Positions 18,322 to 27,303 of a stretch of DNA of 64,000 nucleotides are shown here, one piece after another. Under the pieces are notes generated by a model. That model was not told the origin of the DNA and did no database searches. It was given only the letters and a program-made list of their open reading frames with translations. How positions within the stretch are numbered: the first letter of the stretch is position 1; every line of letters begins with the position of its first letter. Source of the stretch: Demequina zhanjiangensis (GTDB taxonomy: Bacteria; Actinomycetota; Actinomycetes; Actinomycetales; Demequinaceae); NCBI RefSeq assembly GCF_030418315.1, contig NZ_JAUHPV010000004.1, positions 124,001 to 188,000 on the forward strand, given 5' to 3'. Position numbers and translations under genes: made by a program.

Positions 18322-19569
18322 TCAGGCGGCGGAGCCGACGATCGCCAGCGCCTCCCCGTACGCCTCCGCGGCTCGCGTGAGCTGCGCGTCCGTCACCGCG
18401 GTGGACAGGTTGATCATGCCTCGAGGCGTCGTGTAGATGCCGTGATCCATGAGGCTGAGGTGCAGCGCGGTGCGCCACGCCGGGTGCGCCCCCGGGTCGG
18501 TGATCACCAGTCCATCGACCACAGGGTGGACGTTCATGATCGAGCCCGCTCGCGTGACGTATGCCGTGCCCAAGGACGCTCGCGTGACGGCGTCGGCGAG
18601 CGCCGAGGCCGCAGCGTTGAGCGACCGGATCGCATCGGCATCCAGCAGCCTGAGCGACGCCACGCCTGCGGCAGCGGCGGCCGCGTGGCCGTTGAAGGTT
18701 CCCGAATGGTGCAGATGGCCCGTGCGTGTCGCTGCCGTGATGTCCATGAGGTCCGCGCGCCCGCCCACGGCGCCGATCGCGAGCCCGCCGCCGATGATCT
18801 TGGCCATGAGGGTGAGGTCGGGCGCGAGCCCGAGCGTCCCCTGGGCGCCGCGCGGGTCGTTGCGCAGCGACTGCACCTCGTCCAGCACGAGGAGCGCGCC
18901 GGCGGCGTGGGCGGCCTCCTGCGCCGCAGCGAGGTATCCCTCGGGTGCGGGCACGACTCCACCGGCTCCGAGGAACGGCTCGAGGAAGACAGCGGCGACC
19001 TCGGTGGACACCGCGGCGCGGAGGGCGTCGGCGTCGCCGTAGGGGATCCGGACGACGTCGGGCTCGTCGGCGTCGGCGAACGGTGGGATGCCGCCGTGAT
19101 AGCCCTCGGCGGCCATCACCAGGACGCGCCGCCCGGTGGCGCGGCGCGCGATGCGGGCCGCGAGGGACGACGCCTCCGATCCGGAGTTCGTGAACCGCAC
19201 CTTCTGCACCGAGGCGAGCCGTCCGATGATCGCCTCTGCCAGATCGAGCTGCGCGGGATGCACCGCCGCGAAGGCGGTGCCGGCGTCGGCGGTCGACTTG
19301 ATCGCCTCCACGATCGCGGGGTGCGCGTTGCCGTGCACGAGCGAGGTGTAGTTGTTCACCAGATCGATGTACTCGTGGCCGTCGGCGTCTGTCAGCACGG
19401 CCGCGTGGCCACGGGCGATCGCTGCGGGGAACGGCGAGTAGTGCGTGATGGAACGTGTCTCGCCGCCAGGCAGTGAGAGCTGGGCACGCGTGAAGGCGGC
19501 TCGTGAGAGTGGTCTCCGCGCAGCGTAGGCGTCTTGGACGGTGGTGAGGGTGGTGTCGAGCGTGGTCAC
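18322..19569 (-). CDS. Class III PLP aminotransferase, glutamate-1-semialdehyde aminomutase-like
   Basis: 415 residues of fold-type I aminotransferase. Visible are NSGSEASSLAARIAR (cofactor phosphate site), LLVLDEVQSLRN (Asp to the pyridine N) and LMAKIIGGGLAIGAVGG with the Schiff-base Lys. The overall pattern resembles glutamate-1-semialdehyde 2,1-aminomutases of tetrapyrrole synthesis, but many paralogues act on other amino acids and no hem gene is nearby, so the substrate is uncertain. The GTG at 19569 has AGGAGG upstream, whereas the frame above it is non-coding in character. The gene is divergent from metN and convergent with the FNT channel gene. Confidence 0.8.
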   Translation of the reverse strand: MTTLDTTLTTVQDAYAARRPLSRAAFTRAQLSLPGGETRSITHYSPFPAAIARGHAAVLTDADGHEYIDLVNNYTSLVHGNAHPAIVEAIKSTADAGTAFAAVHPAQLDLAEAIIGRLASVQKVRFTNSGSEASSLAARIARRATGRRVLVMAAEGYHGGIPPFADADEPDVVRIPYGDADALRAAVSTEVAAVFLEPFLGAGGVVPAPEGYLAAAQEAAHAAGALLVLDEVQSLRNDPRGAQGTLGLAPDLTLMAKIIGGGLAIGAVGGRADLMDITAATRTGHLHHSGTFNGHAAAAAAGVASLRLLDADAIRSLNAAASALADAVTRASLGTAYVTRAGSIMNVHPVVDGLVITDPGAHPAWRTALHLSLMDHGIYTTPRGMINLSTAVTDAQLTRAAEAYGEALAIVGSAA

Positions 19570-19843
19570 TGCGGGGCGCCTCCTGAGTCCGTCGGCTCGT
19601 GTCCCTCCGGGGTGCGGGGCCGTCGCGTCCGAACCTAGTGCTGCTGGATTTCTACGCTGTTTCGTACACAGGTGTCGAGGAAATGTCCGCGATGCGTTCG
19701 GGGCCGGAGGTGTGCGTCTGGCCACACTCGATGCCCCCGCCGGTATCACGATGTGGACAAGGTGTCTCGCGGGTCGGTACCCTCGGTGCCATCCCCGCGC
19801 TCGATGGTGTGCGCACGTCCCCCCGCGCACCCATGAGGAACCG

Positions 19844-20836
19844 ATGATCACGCTCGAGCAGGTCTCCAAGACCTTCGCCGCCCGTTCCGGGTCCGTGCGC
19901 GCGCTCGACGATGTCAGCCTCCACGTGGAGCAGGGCGAGATCTACGGCGTCATCGGCCGTTCCGGCGCGGGCAAGTCCACGCTGATCCGCACCGTCAACA
20001 TGCTCGAACGGCCCGACTCCGGCACCGTGACCGTCGACGGCCTCGAGCTGACCGGCCTTGAAGGCGCCGAGCTGCGACGCGCCCGCCAGCGCATCGGCAT
20101 GATCTTCCAGCAGTTCAACCTGCTCGCGTCCCGCACCGTCCGCGGCAACGTCGAGCTCGCGCTCGAGATCGCGGGCGTGGATCGCGCCGCCCGACGCGCG
20201 CGCTCCAGCGAGATCCTCGAGCTCGTCGGCCTCGGCGACCGGGCAGGCGCCCGCGTCTTCGAGCTCTCCGGAGGCCAGAAGCAGCGCGTCGGCATCGCCC
20301 GCGCGCTCGCCGGCAACCCGAGCGTCCTGCTGTCCGACGAGGCGACCTCCGCGCTCGATCCCGAGACGACCGCGTCGATCCTGGGCCTGCTGCGCGAGCT
20401 CAACAAGGAGCTGGGCCTCACGATCCTGCTCATCACGCACGAGATGGATGTGGTGAAGACGCTGTGCGACTCTGCCGCGCTCATGCGCGACGGCCGCATC
20501 GTGGAGCAGGGGCGTCTGGACGACATCGTCGTGCGCGAGGACTCGCTCATGTCTCCGGACCTGTTCCCGCTGGGTGAGCTTCCCGAGCCCCGTGGCACCA
20601 CGATCATCGAGATCACCTTCGTGGGGCTCGCCTCCGAGGAGCCCGTGATCTCCCGCCTCGCACGGACCCACGAGCTCGACGTGAGCCTGCTCGGTGCCGC
20701 GATCGAGACCATCCATGGCCGTCAGACCGGCCGCACCCGCCTGGAGATCTCCGGCTCGGCATCGCAGGTCGACGCCGCGGTCGCGGACCTCCAGGGCCAG
20801 GGCCTCGCCGTCAACAGGGTGAGGGAGGCGCGATGA
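19844..20836 (+). CDS. metN: Methionine ABC transporter ATP-binding protein
   Basis: 330 residues. Walker A is GRSGAGKST, the signature LSGGQKQRVGIARAL, Walker B VLLSDEATSALD, and the switch His lies in LLITHEMD. The C-terminal 75 residues are the NIL domain typical of MetN, which binds methionine for feedback inhibition. The ATG has GAGGAA 5 nt upstream. It is the first gene of a metNIQ operon and overlaps metI by ATGA. I see no SAM riboswitch in the 273-bp upstream region, only a small GTGCGC hairpin, so control may be by a protein. Confidence 0.93.
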   Translation: MITLEQVSKTFAARSGSVRALDDVSLHVEQGEIYGVIGRSGAGKSTLIRTVNMLERPDSGTVTVDGLELTGLEGAELRRARQRIGMIFQQFNLLASRTVRGNVELALEIAGVDRAARRARSSEILELVGLGDRAGARVFELSGGQKQRVGIARALAGNPSVLLSDEATSALDPETTASILGLLRELNKELGLTILLITHEMDVVKTLCDSAALMRDGRIVEQGRLDDIVVREDSLMSPDLFPLGELPEPRGTTIIEITFVGLASEEPVISRLARTHELDVSLLGAAIETIHGRQTGRTRLEISGSASQVDAAVADLQGQGLAVNRVREAR

Positions 20837-21585
20837 TCGACAGCTCCGATCCCGACTTCTGGCCCGACCTGTTCGCCACCGTGTGGCAGGCGACGGGGGA
20901 GACCCTGTACCAGGTGGGCGTCACGCTCCTGCTGACCGCGATCCTCGGCACCATCATCGGCGTGCTTCTCGTCGTCACCGACAAGGGCGGCATGCTTGAG
21001 GCGCCGTTCGGGTCGCGCGCATTCGGACGCACCGTCAACGTCGTGCTGCAGCTGGTCGTGAACCTGGGTCGGTCCATCCCCTTCCTGATCCTCATGATCG
21101 CGCTGATCCCGTTCACGCGTCTGGTGCTCGGCACCGCGTTCGGCGTCACCGCCGCGATCGTCCCGCTCACCGTCGCCGCCGTGCCGTTCTTCGCCCGCAT
21201 CGTGGAGATGTCGCTGCGTGAGGTCTCGGACGGCCTGCTCGAGGCCGGCATGTCGCTCGGCGCGACGCGCTGGCACCTGGTCGCCAAGGTGCTGCTGCCC
21301 GAGGCGCTGCCCGGGCTGATCCTCGGCTTCACCACCACGGCCGTCTCGGTCGTCAACTACTCCGCGATCGTCGGCACCATCGGTGGCGGCGGCCTCGGCG
21401 ACGTCGCCGTGCGTTACGGCTACCAGCGCTACTCGACCGAGTACATCGTCGTCGTCATCGTCGTGCTCGTCGCGATCGTCGCGTGTCTCCAGGGCCTCGG
21501 CGGCTGGATGTCCATGCGAATGCGCCGGGGCGGCACCCCTTCCGCGCGCTCTGCCGCCGCGGTGCCGCCCGCCCAGGCCGACTGA
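20833..21585 (+). CDS. metI: Methionine ABC transporter permease
   Basis: 250 residues with five predicted membrane helices and the BPD-type coupling loop EAGMSLGATRWHLVAKVLLPEALPG cut here into its familiar EAA-G form. It starts within the metN stop (ATGA overlap), implying translational coupling. With metN and metQ it forms the D- and L-methionine importer. The C-terminus is a short basic/Ala tail. Confidence 0.92.
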   Translation: MIDSSDPDFWPDLFATVWQATGETLYQVGVTLLLTAILGTIIGVLLVVTDKGGMLEAPFGSRAFGRTVNVVLQLVVNLGRSIPFLILMIALIPFTRLVLGTAFGVTAAIVPLTVAAVPFFARIVEMSLREVSDGLLEAGMSLGATRWHLVAKVLLPEALPGLILGFTTTAVSVVNYSAIVGTIGGGGLGDVAVRYGYQRYSTEYIVVVIVVLVAIVACLQGLGGWMSMRMRRGGTPSARSAAAVPPAQAD

Positions 21586-21678
21586 CCCTCGCGTCAGTCC
21601 CTGGACCCGCAGCCTCCGAAGCTTCCGCCGCGCCGTGTCGCGGCCCCTTCACCTTCATCAAGAAAGCAGGAAACACCC

Positions 21679-22515
21679 ATGCGTAAGCACCTCCTTCCCC
21701 TCACCACCCTCGCCGCGACCGCGGCTCTGACCCTCGCCGCGTGCTCGGGCTCGGCGGACTCCGACACCGACGCGTCGGGCGACTCGGTCGGCGACCTCCA
21801 GGTCCTCACCGTCGGCGCGACCGCCGTCCCCGCGGGCGAGCTCGTGCAGTACGTCATCGACTCGGGCCAGGCCGAGGCCGCCGGCCTCGAGATCGAGGTC
21901 ACCGAGTTCTCGGACTACAACACGCCGAACCCGGCGCTGTCCGAGGGCGCGACCGACGTCAACCTGTTCCAGCACAAGCCGTTCCTGGACCTCTACAACG
22001 ACAACGCGGGCGACGACCTGATCAGCGTCGGCGAGGTCTACCTCCCGCCGCTCGCGCTGTACTCGAAGACGGTCGACGCCCTCGAGGACCTGCCCGAGGG
22101 CGCGTCGATCGCGCTGCCGAACGACGCCTCGAACGAGTCGCGCGCGCTGCTGCTGCTGCAGGACGCGGGCCTCATCGAGGTCGCCGAGGGTGCCTCCACC
22201 GCCTCGGACATTACGAGCAACCCGAGCAGCTTCGAGTTCCTCGAGATCGACGCGGCGAGCCTGCCCGCGGCGCTCGACGACCAGGACGCGGCGATCGTGA
22301 ACTTCTCCTTCGCCTCGGCCGCCGGCCTGTCCTCGGACCTCCAGCTCGTGGCCGAGGGTGAGGAGTCGCCGTACTTCAACATCCTCGCGACCCGCGCCGA
22401 CCTCGCCGACGACGAGCGCGTCGCCGCCTTCTACGCCGCGCTGACCTCGGAGGAGACGCAGGCCTGGATCCTCGAGACCTACAACGGCCTCGTGGTCCCC
22501 GCCTCGGTTGCGTAA
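21679..22515 (+). CDS. metQ: Methionine-binding lipoprotein (NlpA/MetQ)
   Basis: 278 residues. The signal peptide ends in the lipobox LAAC (Cys 21 region), followed by a Ser/Asp-rich linker. The mature part shows the NlpA-family signatures LTVGATAVPAGELVQYV, GATDVNLFQHKPFLD and YNGLVVPA. It captures methionine outside the membrane for MetNI. It lies 93 bp after metI, downstream of a Shine-Dalgarno-like AAGCAGGA, and ends at a strong terminator. Confidence 0.92.
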   Translation: MRKHLLPLTTLAATAALTLAACSGSADSDTDASGDSVGDLQVLTVGATAVPAGELVQYVIDSGQAEAAGLEIEVTEFSDYNTPNPALSEGATDVNLFQHKPFLDLYNDNAGDDLISVGEVYLPPLALYSKTVDALEDLPEGASIALPNDASNESRALLLLQDAGLIEVAEGASTASDITSNPSSFEFLEIDAASLPAALDDQDAAIVNFSFASAAGLSSDLQLVAEGEESPYFNILATRADLADDERVAAFYAALTSEETQAWILETYNGLVVPASVA

Positions 22516-22531
22516 CCCGCGCTGACATACG

Positions 22532-22567
22532 CAAGGCCCCCGTCCTCCTGGTGAGGGCGGGGGCCTT
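22532..22567 (+). terminator. Terminator of the metNIQ operon
   Basis: A 16-bp stem (CAAGGCCCCCGTCCTC with its complement, one T-G pair) with a 4-nt loop, 17 bp after the metQ stop and before the convergent desaturase gene. Confidence 0.8.
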
Positions 22568-22645
22568 GTCGCGTCTGCAGTGAGTCTGTGGTCTCCGCTG
22601 GGCGGCGCTGAGGGGGTCGACGCGTCGAACGTGCGGCGCGCGGGC

Positions 22646-23710
22646 TCAGCGACCCATCGCCACGCGCTCGGGGCAGTCGAACGGATCGCGGGCGGCGAGT
22701 CCCACGCGGTTGAGGTACGCGACGACGATCGCGTACGACTCGACGAGGCTCGTCTCCGTGTACGGCATGTCGATCGACGCGCAGTGCTCGCGCACGATCT
22801 CGCGGGCTCGGGCCAGATGCGGGCGAGCCATGTTCGGGAACAGGTGGTGCTCGATCTGGTAGTTCAGGCCGCCCATGAGGATGTTCATGGCCCATCCGCC
22901 ACGGATGTTGCGGCTGGTCAGCACCTGCTTGGAGAGGAAGTCGAGGCGGGCATCAGCCGGCACGAGCGCCATGCCCTTGTGGTTCGGGGCGAACGAGGCG
23001 CCCATGTAGACGCCGAAGACCGCCATCTGCACGCCCACGAACGCGAAGGCCATGCCGAGCGGCAGGAACGCGAACACGGGGATCAGGTACAGGCCGAAGT
23101 GCAGCGCGATGGACGGCAGCTCGATCCACCGCTGCTTGCGATTGCCGTGCGTGATCAGCGACGAGACCGAGCGGTAGTGGAGGTTGAGCCCCTCGAGCGT
23201 CAGCAGGGGGAAGAACAGCCAGCCCTGGCGGCGTGTCAGCCACCGCAGGGGGCCTCGGGCGCGTGCCGCGTCCTCCTCGACGAACGAGATCGTGTCCCGC
23301 TCGATGTCCGGGTCCGCGCCGCGCTTGTTCGGGTTCGCGTGGTGCCGCGTGTGCTTGGTCATCCACCACTGGTGGCTGATGCCGACGACGACGGTGCTGA
23401 GCAGGCGACCGAGGCGGTCGTTCGCAGGGCCGGTGCTGAGCACGGCGCGGTGCGACGCCTCGTGTCCGAGGAACGCGACCTGGGTGAGCACCAGGCCGAG
23501 CGCGGCTGCCATGAGCAGCTGGAACCACGAGTCACCGAGCAGGATGAAGCCCGTGATGATGCCGCCGAGCGCGAGCGTGAGGGCCGCGCCGTAGAGCGCA
23601 TAGAAGAGCGGTGCGCGCCGCAGCAGGCCGGTCTCTCGGACCGTCGCTGCAAGCTCCGTGAAGGAGCGGGTGACGTGGTTGACGGGCGGGGACGGGTACG
23701 ACGAGGCCAC
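22646..23710 (-). CDS. Membrane fatty acid (acyl-lipid/acyl-CoA) desaturase
   Basis: 354 residues. The three His clusters of membrane desaturases are present: GHEASH, HTRHH and QIEHH, between pairs of hydrophobic segments. These ligate a di-iron centre that inserts a double bond into an acyl chain using O2 and reduced ferredoxin or cytochrome. The QIEHH form is typical of front-end (delta-5/6-like) and actinobacterial desaturases. Start is GTG with GGAGA just upstream. It is a single-gene unit; cold or membrane-fluidity control would be expected but is not readable here. Confidence 0.9.
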   Translation of the reverse strand: MASSYPSPPVNHVTRSFTELAATVRETGLLRRAPLFYALYGAALTLALGGIITGFILLGDSWFQLLMAAALGLVLTQVAFLGHEASHRAVLSTGPANDRLGRLLSTVVVGISHQWWMTKHTRHHANPNKRGADPDIERDTISFVEEDAARARGPLRWLTRRQGWLFFPLLTLEGLNLHYRSVSSLITHGNRKQRWIELPSIALHFGLYLIPVFAFLPLGMAFAFVGVQMAVFGVYMGASFAPNHKGMALVPADARLDFLSKQVLTSRNIRGGWAMNILMGGLNYQIEHHLFPNMARPHLARAREIVREHCASIDMPYTETSLVESYAIVVAYLNRVGLAARDPFDCPERVAMGR

Positions 23711-23880
23711 GCGGTCTCCAGAAGTCGAGGGGGGAACGTCGACTTCTCAGCCGAGGCCGAGCGCCGGGACGCTCGTGGGGTGCCTCTTCAGGCTACGCGA
23801 CCGTAGGTTGGATGTCACGAAATGTGACGAGCGCCCCGCGATGAAGCGCTCGCGAGCCGCGGAAGGCGCGGCCGAAGCGG

Positions 23881-25602
23881 TCAGATCGCGCGGATCCGCT
23901 GGCGAGGCGTGGTGGCTGCCACGAGCCGAGCCTTGAGCAGAGGCTCCGACATGGGTCGGTAGTGGAGGAATCCCTGCTGGAGCCCGATCCCGGCATGGCG
24001 CACCGCGTCTCGCTCACGATCGGTCTCGATGCCCTCGGCGATCACGGCGACGTCCAGCTCGTCGGCGATGCGGGAGATGACTGACAGCACCTCCGCGTCG
24101 ACCGCGCTGCCGCGGCCGGCGCCCCGGATGATCGTCCTGTCCACCTTGATGATGCTGAAGGGGATCGGCTCCTGCAGGAACCGGAGGGTGTCGAGCGAGA
24201 TGCCCACGTCGTCGAGCGCGAGACGCACGCCCGCGGCGTCGAGGGCCCGGAGCTCTGCGCGGGCCGCCGCGAGGTCGCCGAGCCGTGACAGCTCGGAGAG
24301 CTCCAGGACGATCCGCTGGGGGGAGACTCCCGAGTCTCGAATCGTGCTGAGCAGGCCGTCGGCGAGCCCAGGCACCACGAGTGATTCGGGGGACAGGTTC
24401 ACGTGCATGACGAGCCCGCGGGCGGGCTTGAAGTCGTCGGCCTCCCAGTGGCGCAGCGCCCTGCAGGCGTGGCCCAGGATCCAGCGGTCCAGGTCGAGCG
24501 TGGCTCCCAGGCGGGCGGCACGCTGCTTCACGTCGAGCGGGAAGCTCTCGTCGTCCGCGCCGCGGTGCATGCGCAGCAGCGCCTCGACCGCGGTGGGCAC
24601 GCCCGTGATGGTGTCGACGATCGGCTGATAGGTCAGGTACAGCGCGTCGTTGAGGATCTTGTCGATGCCCTCGGCGGTGCGGCGGCCGAACTGGACGCGG
24701 TCGCCTCCCGCGAGCTTGGCCGAGTACATCGCGGCGTCGGCGAGGCGCAGGAGCTCGTCGGGGTCCTCGGTCGGGTTCTCGGCCGCGACGACGCCGATGC
24801 TGGCGCGGGCTCGCGCAGTCGACGGGAGCGACGGGTCGGGCTGGGAGAGCACGGCGCGGAGCCGCTCGCCGAACGCCATCGCCGCGGCCTCGACCGCGAC
24901 GGTGCTCGGCAGGTTGATGCGGGTGACGATCGCGAACTCGTCACCCGCGAGGCGCGCGACCACGTCCGCGCCGGCGGCTGCCGCGAGGATCTGCCGTGCG
25001 GCCGTGCGGAGCATCGCGTCGCCGTGGTGGTGGCCCAGCGAGTCGTTGATGATCCTGAGCGAGTCGAGCGTCAAGTACGCCACGAGCACGCGCGAGTCGC
25101 TCGTCCGGAGGGCGCGAAGGGCCTCCTCGAGCGCGGACATGAGGCGCTCGCGAGAGGCGAGGCCGGTGAGGCCGTCGGTCTCGGCATGCCGGGCCGACGA
25201 GTCGGCGAGCGCACGCATGAGGCGCACGGGACGGATCACTCCGTACGCGACCCCGGCCGCGTCGATGACGGGGAGGTCACGGAAGCCGTTGCCGCCGTCC
25301 GCGCTCATCATGCGCACCGCCGCAGCTGTCAGCGACGTGCGCTCGCTCACGGTCGGGAGGTCCCACACGGCGAGGTCGCCGACGGCTTGGTGGGCCAGCG
25401 TCGACCGGTCGGGCGTTCTGGCGATGTGACCCAGGAAGGCCTCGCGGCCGACCACGCCGACCTCGCCGTCGGGCCGTTGCACGAGGATGTGATGGCGGCT
25501 GCCCCGGCTGAAGATGTGGGAGGCGATCTCCGAGCATGGGGTGTCCGTGGGTACGAGCGGGCACGGCTCGATGAGCGGCTCGATCGTCGCGTCTGGCGTC
25601 AT
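23881..25602 (-). CDS. CBS-GGDEF-EAL cyclic di-GMP signalling protein
   Basis: 573 residues. A CBS-pair-like sensor occupies about 15-140 (FRDLPVIDAAGVAYGVI). A GGDEF domain spans about 150-310 with the signature altered to LAGDEF; AGDEF variants can retain cyclase activity. An EAL domain spans about 320-565, with EALLR, VNLSPES, ELSELS, LALDDVGIS, IIKVDR and AEGIET. The metal and catalytic acidic residues appear present, so phosphodiesterase activity is likely. The protein is probably cytosolic and bifunctional or GTP-regulated. GGAGGG lies about 10 nt before the ATG. It is divergent from a MarR gene. Confidence 0.9.
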   Translation of the reverse strand: MTPDATIEPLIEPCPLVPTDTPCSEIASHIFSRGSRHHILVQRPDGEVGVVGREAFLGHIARTPDRSTLAHQAVGDLAVWDLPTVSERTSLTAAAVRMMSADGGNGFRDLPVIDAAGVAYGVIRPVRLMRALADSSARHAETDGLTGLASRERLMSALEEALRALRTSDSRVLVAYLTLDSLRIINDSLGHHHGDAMLRTAARQILAAAAGADVVARLAGDEFAIVTRINLPSTVAVEAAAMAFGERLRAVLSQPDPSLPSTARARASIGVVAAENPTEDPDELLRLADAAMYSAKLAGGDRVQFGRRTAEGIDKILNDALYLTYQPIVDTITGVPTAVEALLRMHRGADDESFPLDVKQRAARLGATLDLDRWILGHACRALRHWEADDFKPARGLVMHVNLSPESLVVPGLADGLLSTIRDSGVSPQRIVLELSELSRLGDLAAARAELRALDAAGVRLALDDVGISLDTLRFLQEPIPFSIIKVDRTIIRGAGRGSAVDAEVLSVISRIADELDVAVIAEGIETDRERDAVRHAGIGLQQGFLHYRPMSEPLLKARLVAATTPRQRIRAI

Positions 25603-25710
25603 GGCTGCATTTCCCTCCGGCGTACCTTTCGGCAGCGACCCGCCGGAGGTGAGGGAATGGGGGCGCGGTCACCGTCATCGGACGGTCCACGTCGTGGAGT
25701 GAGGCTCCAT

Positions 25711-25728
25711 GGGTGGCATCGGCCACCC
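25711..25728. promoter_or_regulatory. Palindrome upstream of the MarR -10 box
   Basis: GGGTGGC-ATCG-GCCACCC is a perfect inverted repeat ending 3 bp before the TAAGAT box of the MarR gene. Its position in the core promoter suits autorepression. Confidence 0.5.
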
Positions 25729-25743
25729 CGTTAAGATCTCCCC

Positions 25744-26217
25744 ATGACAGCCGAGCAGCTCGACACGAGAGAGGACGCCCTCTGGCAGGACGTCCTCGCG
25801 CTCAGCATGCTGCTCCCGTCCGCGATCGACGAGGAGATGCGGCGTGAGGCGGACCTCAGCCTCTTCGAGTTCTCGATGCTCGCCATGCTGGCCCGCCGCG
25901 ACGACCTCACCGACACCATGTCGAGCCTCGCGAGGGCCACGCACTCGTCGGCATCCCGCCTCTCTCACGCGGCCACCCGTCTCGAGGAGCGGGGACTGCT
26001 GGCGCGCACTGCCTGCCCGACGGATGGGCGTTCCGTCTACGCCAGGCTGACCGACGCCGGCCTTGAGAAGGTGCGCTGCTCCGTCCCCGTCCACACGGCC
26101 GGCATCCGACGGCTCGTCCTCGACGGTCTGACAGAGGAGGACCGTGCCGACCTGGCGCGCATCCTTGGACGGCTGCTGAGCGAAGGCGGCTTCAGCGGCG
26201 ACGCCTGCCGCAGCTGA
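25744..26217 (+). CDS. MarR-family regulator
   Basis: 157 residues with a winged helix-turn-helix (SSLARATHSSASRLSHAATRLEERGLL) and the wing (PTDGRSVYARLTDAG), flanked by dimerisation helices. TAAGAT at 25732-25737 ends 6 nt before the ATG and there is no Shine-Dalgarno, so it looks leaderless. A perfect palindrome touches this promoter. The two neighbours, a c-di-GMP protein (divergent) and a Ca/Na antiporter (downstream, own promoter), are not obvious targets. Confidence 0.85.
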   Translation: MTAEQLDTREDALWQDVLALSMLLPSAIDEEMRREADLSLFEFSMLAMLARRDDLTDTMSSLARATHSSASRLSHAATRLEERGLLARTACPTDGRSVYARLTDAGLEKVRCSVPVHTAGIRRLVLDGLTEEDRADLARILGRLLSEGGFSGDACRS

Positions 26218-26285
26218 CCGCGTCTCACCCCCCGCGACCGCGTGCGCGCCCGCCCCGCGTGCGACCGCGCCGGTAGGCTCGGCGC

Positions 26286-27239
26286 ATGCTCATCGCCGTC
26301 CTCGCGACGATCGTCGGACTCGCCGCGCTCGCCTGGAGCGCGGACCACTTCGTCAGCGGCGCCTCCGCCGTGGCTCGGCGCCTGGGGATGTCCCCCCTGC
26401 TCGTCGGCATGCTCGTCATCGGCTTCGGCACCTCCGCCCCGGAGCTCGTCGTCTCCGGCTTCGCTGCCGCGGGAGGCAACCCTGAGCTCGCGATCGGCAA
26501 CGCCTTCGGCTCGAACGTCGCGAACATCGGCCTCATCCTCGGCATCACCGCGGTCGTCATGCCGATCCTCGTGCACCGAGGAGTCCTCAAGCGTGAGCTG
26601 CCGTTCCTCATCGTCGTCACCATCGTCGCGTGGCTGCTGCTCGCCGATGGCGAGCTCTCCAGGCTCGACGCTGCCGTCCTGTTCGGCACGCTGCTCCTCC
26701 AGATCGTGTGGTCCATCCTCGAGGGTCGCCGCAACGCTGCCGACGAGCTCGCGAAGGAGGTGGGCAGGGCTCCAGCCATGGCCGCGTGGCGGGCCTGGAC
26801 CTCGCTGCTCGCCGGTCTGGTGCTGCTCGTGCTGTCGTCACGCCTGCTCGTGTGGGGCGCAGTCGACATCGCGGAGCGCCTGGGATGGTCCGATCTGGTG
26901 ATCGGCCTCACCGTCGTCGCGATCGGCACCTCCGCGCCCGAGCTCGCATCCGCGCTCGCCGCAGTCCGCAAGGGCGAGAACGACATGGCGCTCGGCAACG
27001 TCATCGGCTCCAACCTGTTCAACACGCTCGGAGTGCTCGGCGTGGCCGGCCTCATCGCTCCCGCCGCCGTCGCCCCCGAGGTCGTCACCCGCGACGTGCC
27101 GTTCACGCTCGGCCTCACGATCCTCCTCGTGGTATTCGCCCTGTGGCCGCGCTCGCGTGGGCGTATCAGCCGACGCGAAGGTGCGAGCCTGTTCGTCCTC
27201 TGGGTGGCGTACACGGTCTACCTGCTGCTCACCGCCTGA
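26286..27239 (+). CDS. Calcium/sodium (cation/proton) antiporter, YrbG/CaCA family
   Basis: 317 residues with about ten helices in two homologous halves. Each half carries the CaCA alpha repeat: GFGTSAPELVVSGFAA with GNAFGSNVANIGLILG, and AIGTSAPELASALAA with GNVIGSNLFNTLGVLG. The acidic residues in these repeats bind the cation. It exports Ca2+ in exchange for Na+ or H+. TAGGCT ends 6 nt before the ATG with no Shine-Dalgarno, a leaderless pattern. Confidence 0.9.
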   Translation: MLIAVLATIVGLAALAWSADHFVSGASAVARRLGMSPLLVGMLVIGFGTSAPELVVSGFAAAGGNPELAIGNAFGSNVANIGLILGITAVVMPILVHRGVLKRELPFLIVVTIVAWLLLADGELSRLDAAVLFGTLLLQIVWSILEGRRNAADELAKEVGRAPAMAAWRAWTSLLAGLVLLVLSSRLLVWGAVDIAERLGWSDLVIGLTVVAIGTSAPELASALAAVRKGENDMALGNVIGSNLFNTLGVLGVAGLIAPAAVAPEVVTRDVPFTLGLTILLVVFALWPRSRGRISRREGASLFVLWVAYTVYLLLTA

Positions 27240-27303
27240 CGAGGGAGTGGGGTACTCCACGAGAGCCTGTCCGGGGGTGCGCGACCGCGGTTACGCTGAC
27301 CGC

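Noticed and set aside
18322-19569. Naming the class III aminotransferase hemL
   Set aside because: No haem-synthesis neighbours and many paralogues of this family exist, so the symbol is not justified.
19630-19843. Possible SAM riboswitch upstream of metN
   Set aside because: No conserved SAM-I or SAM-IV core could be read; only a 6-bp GTGCGC hairpin is visible.
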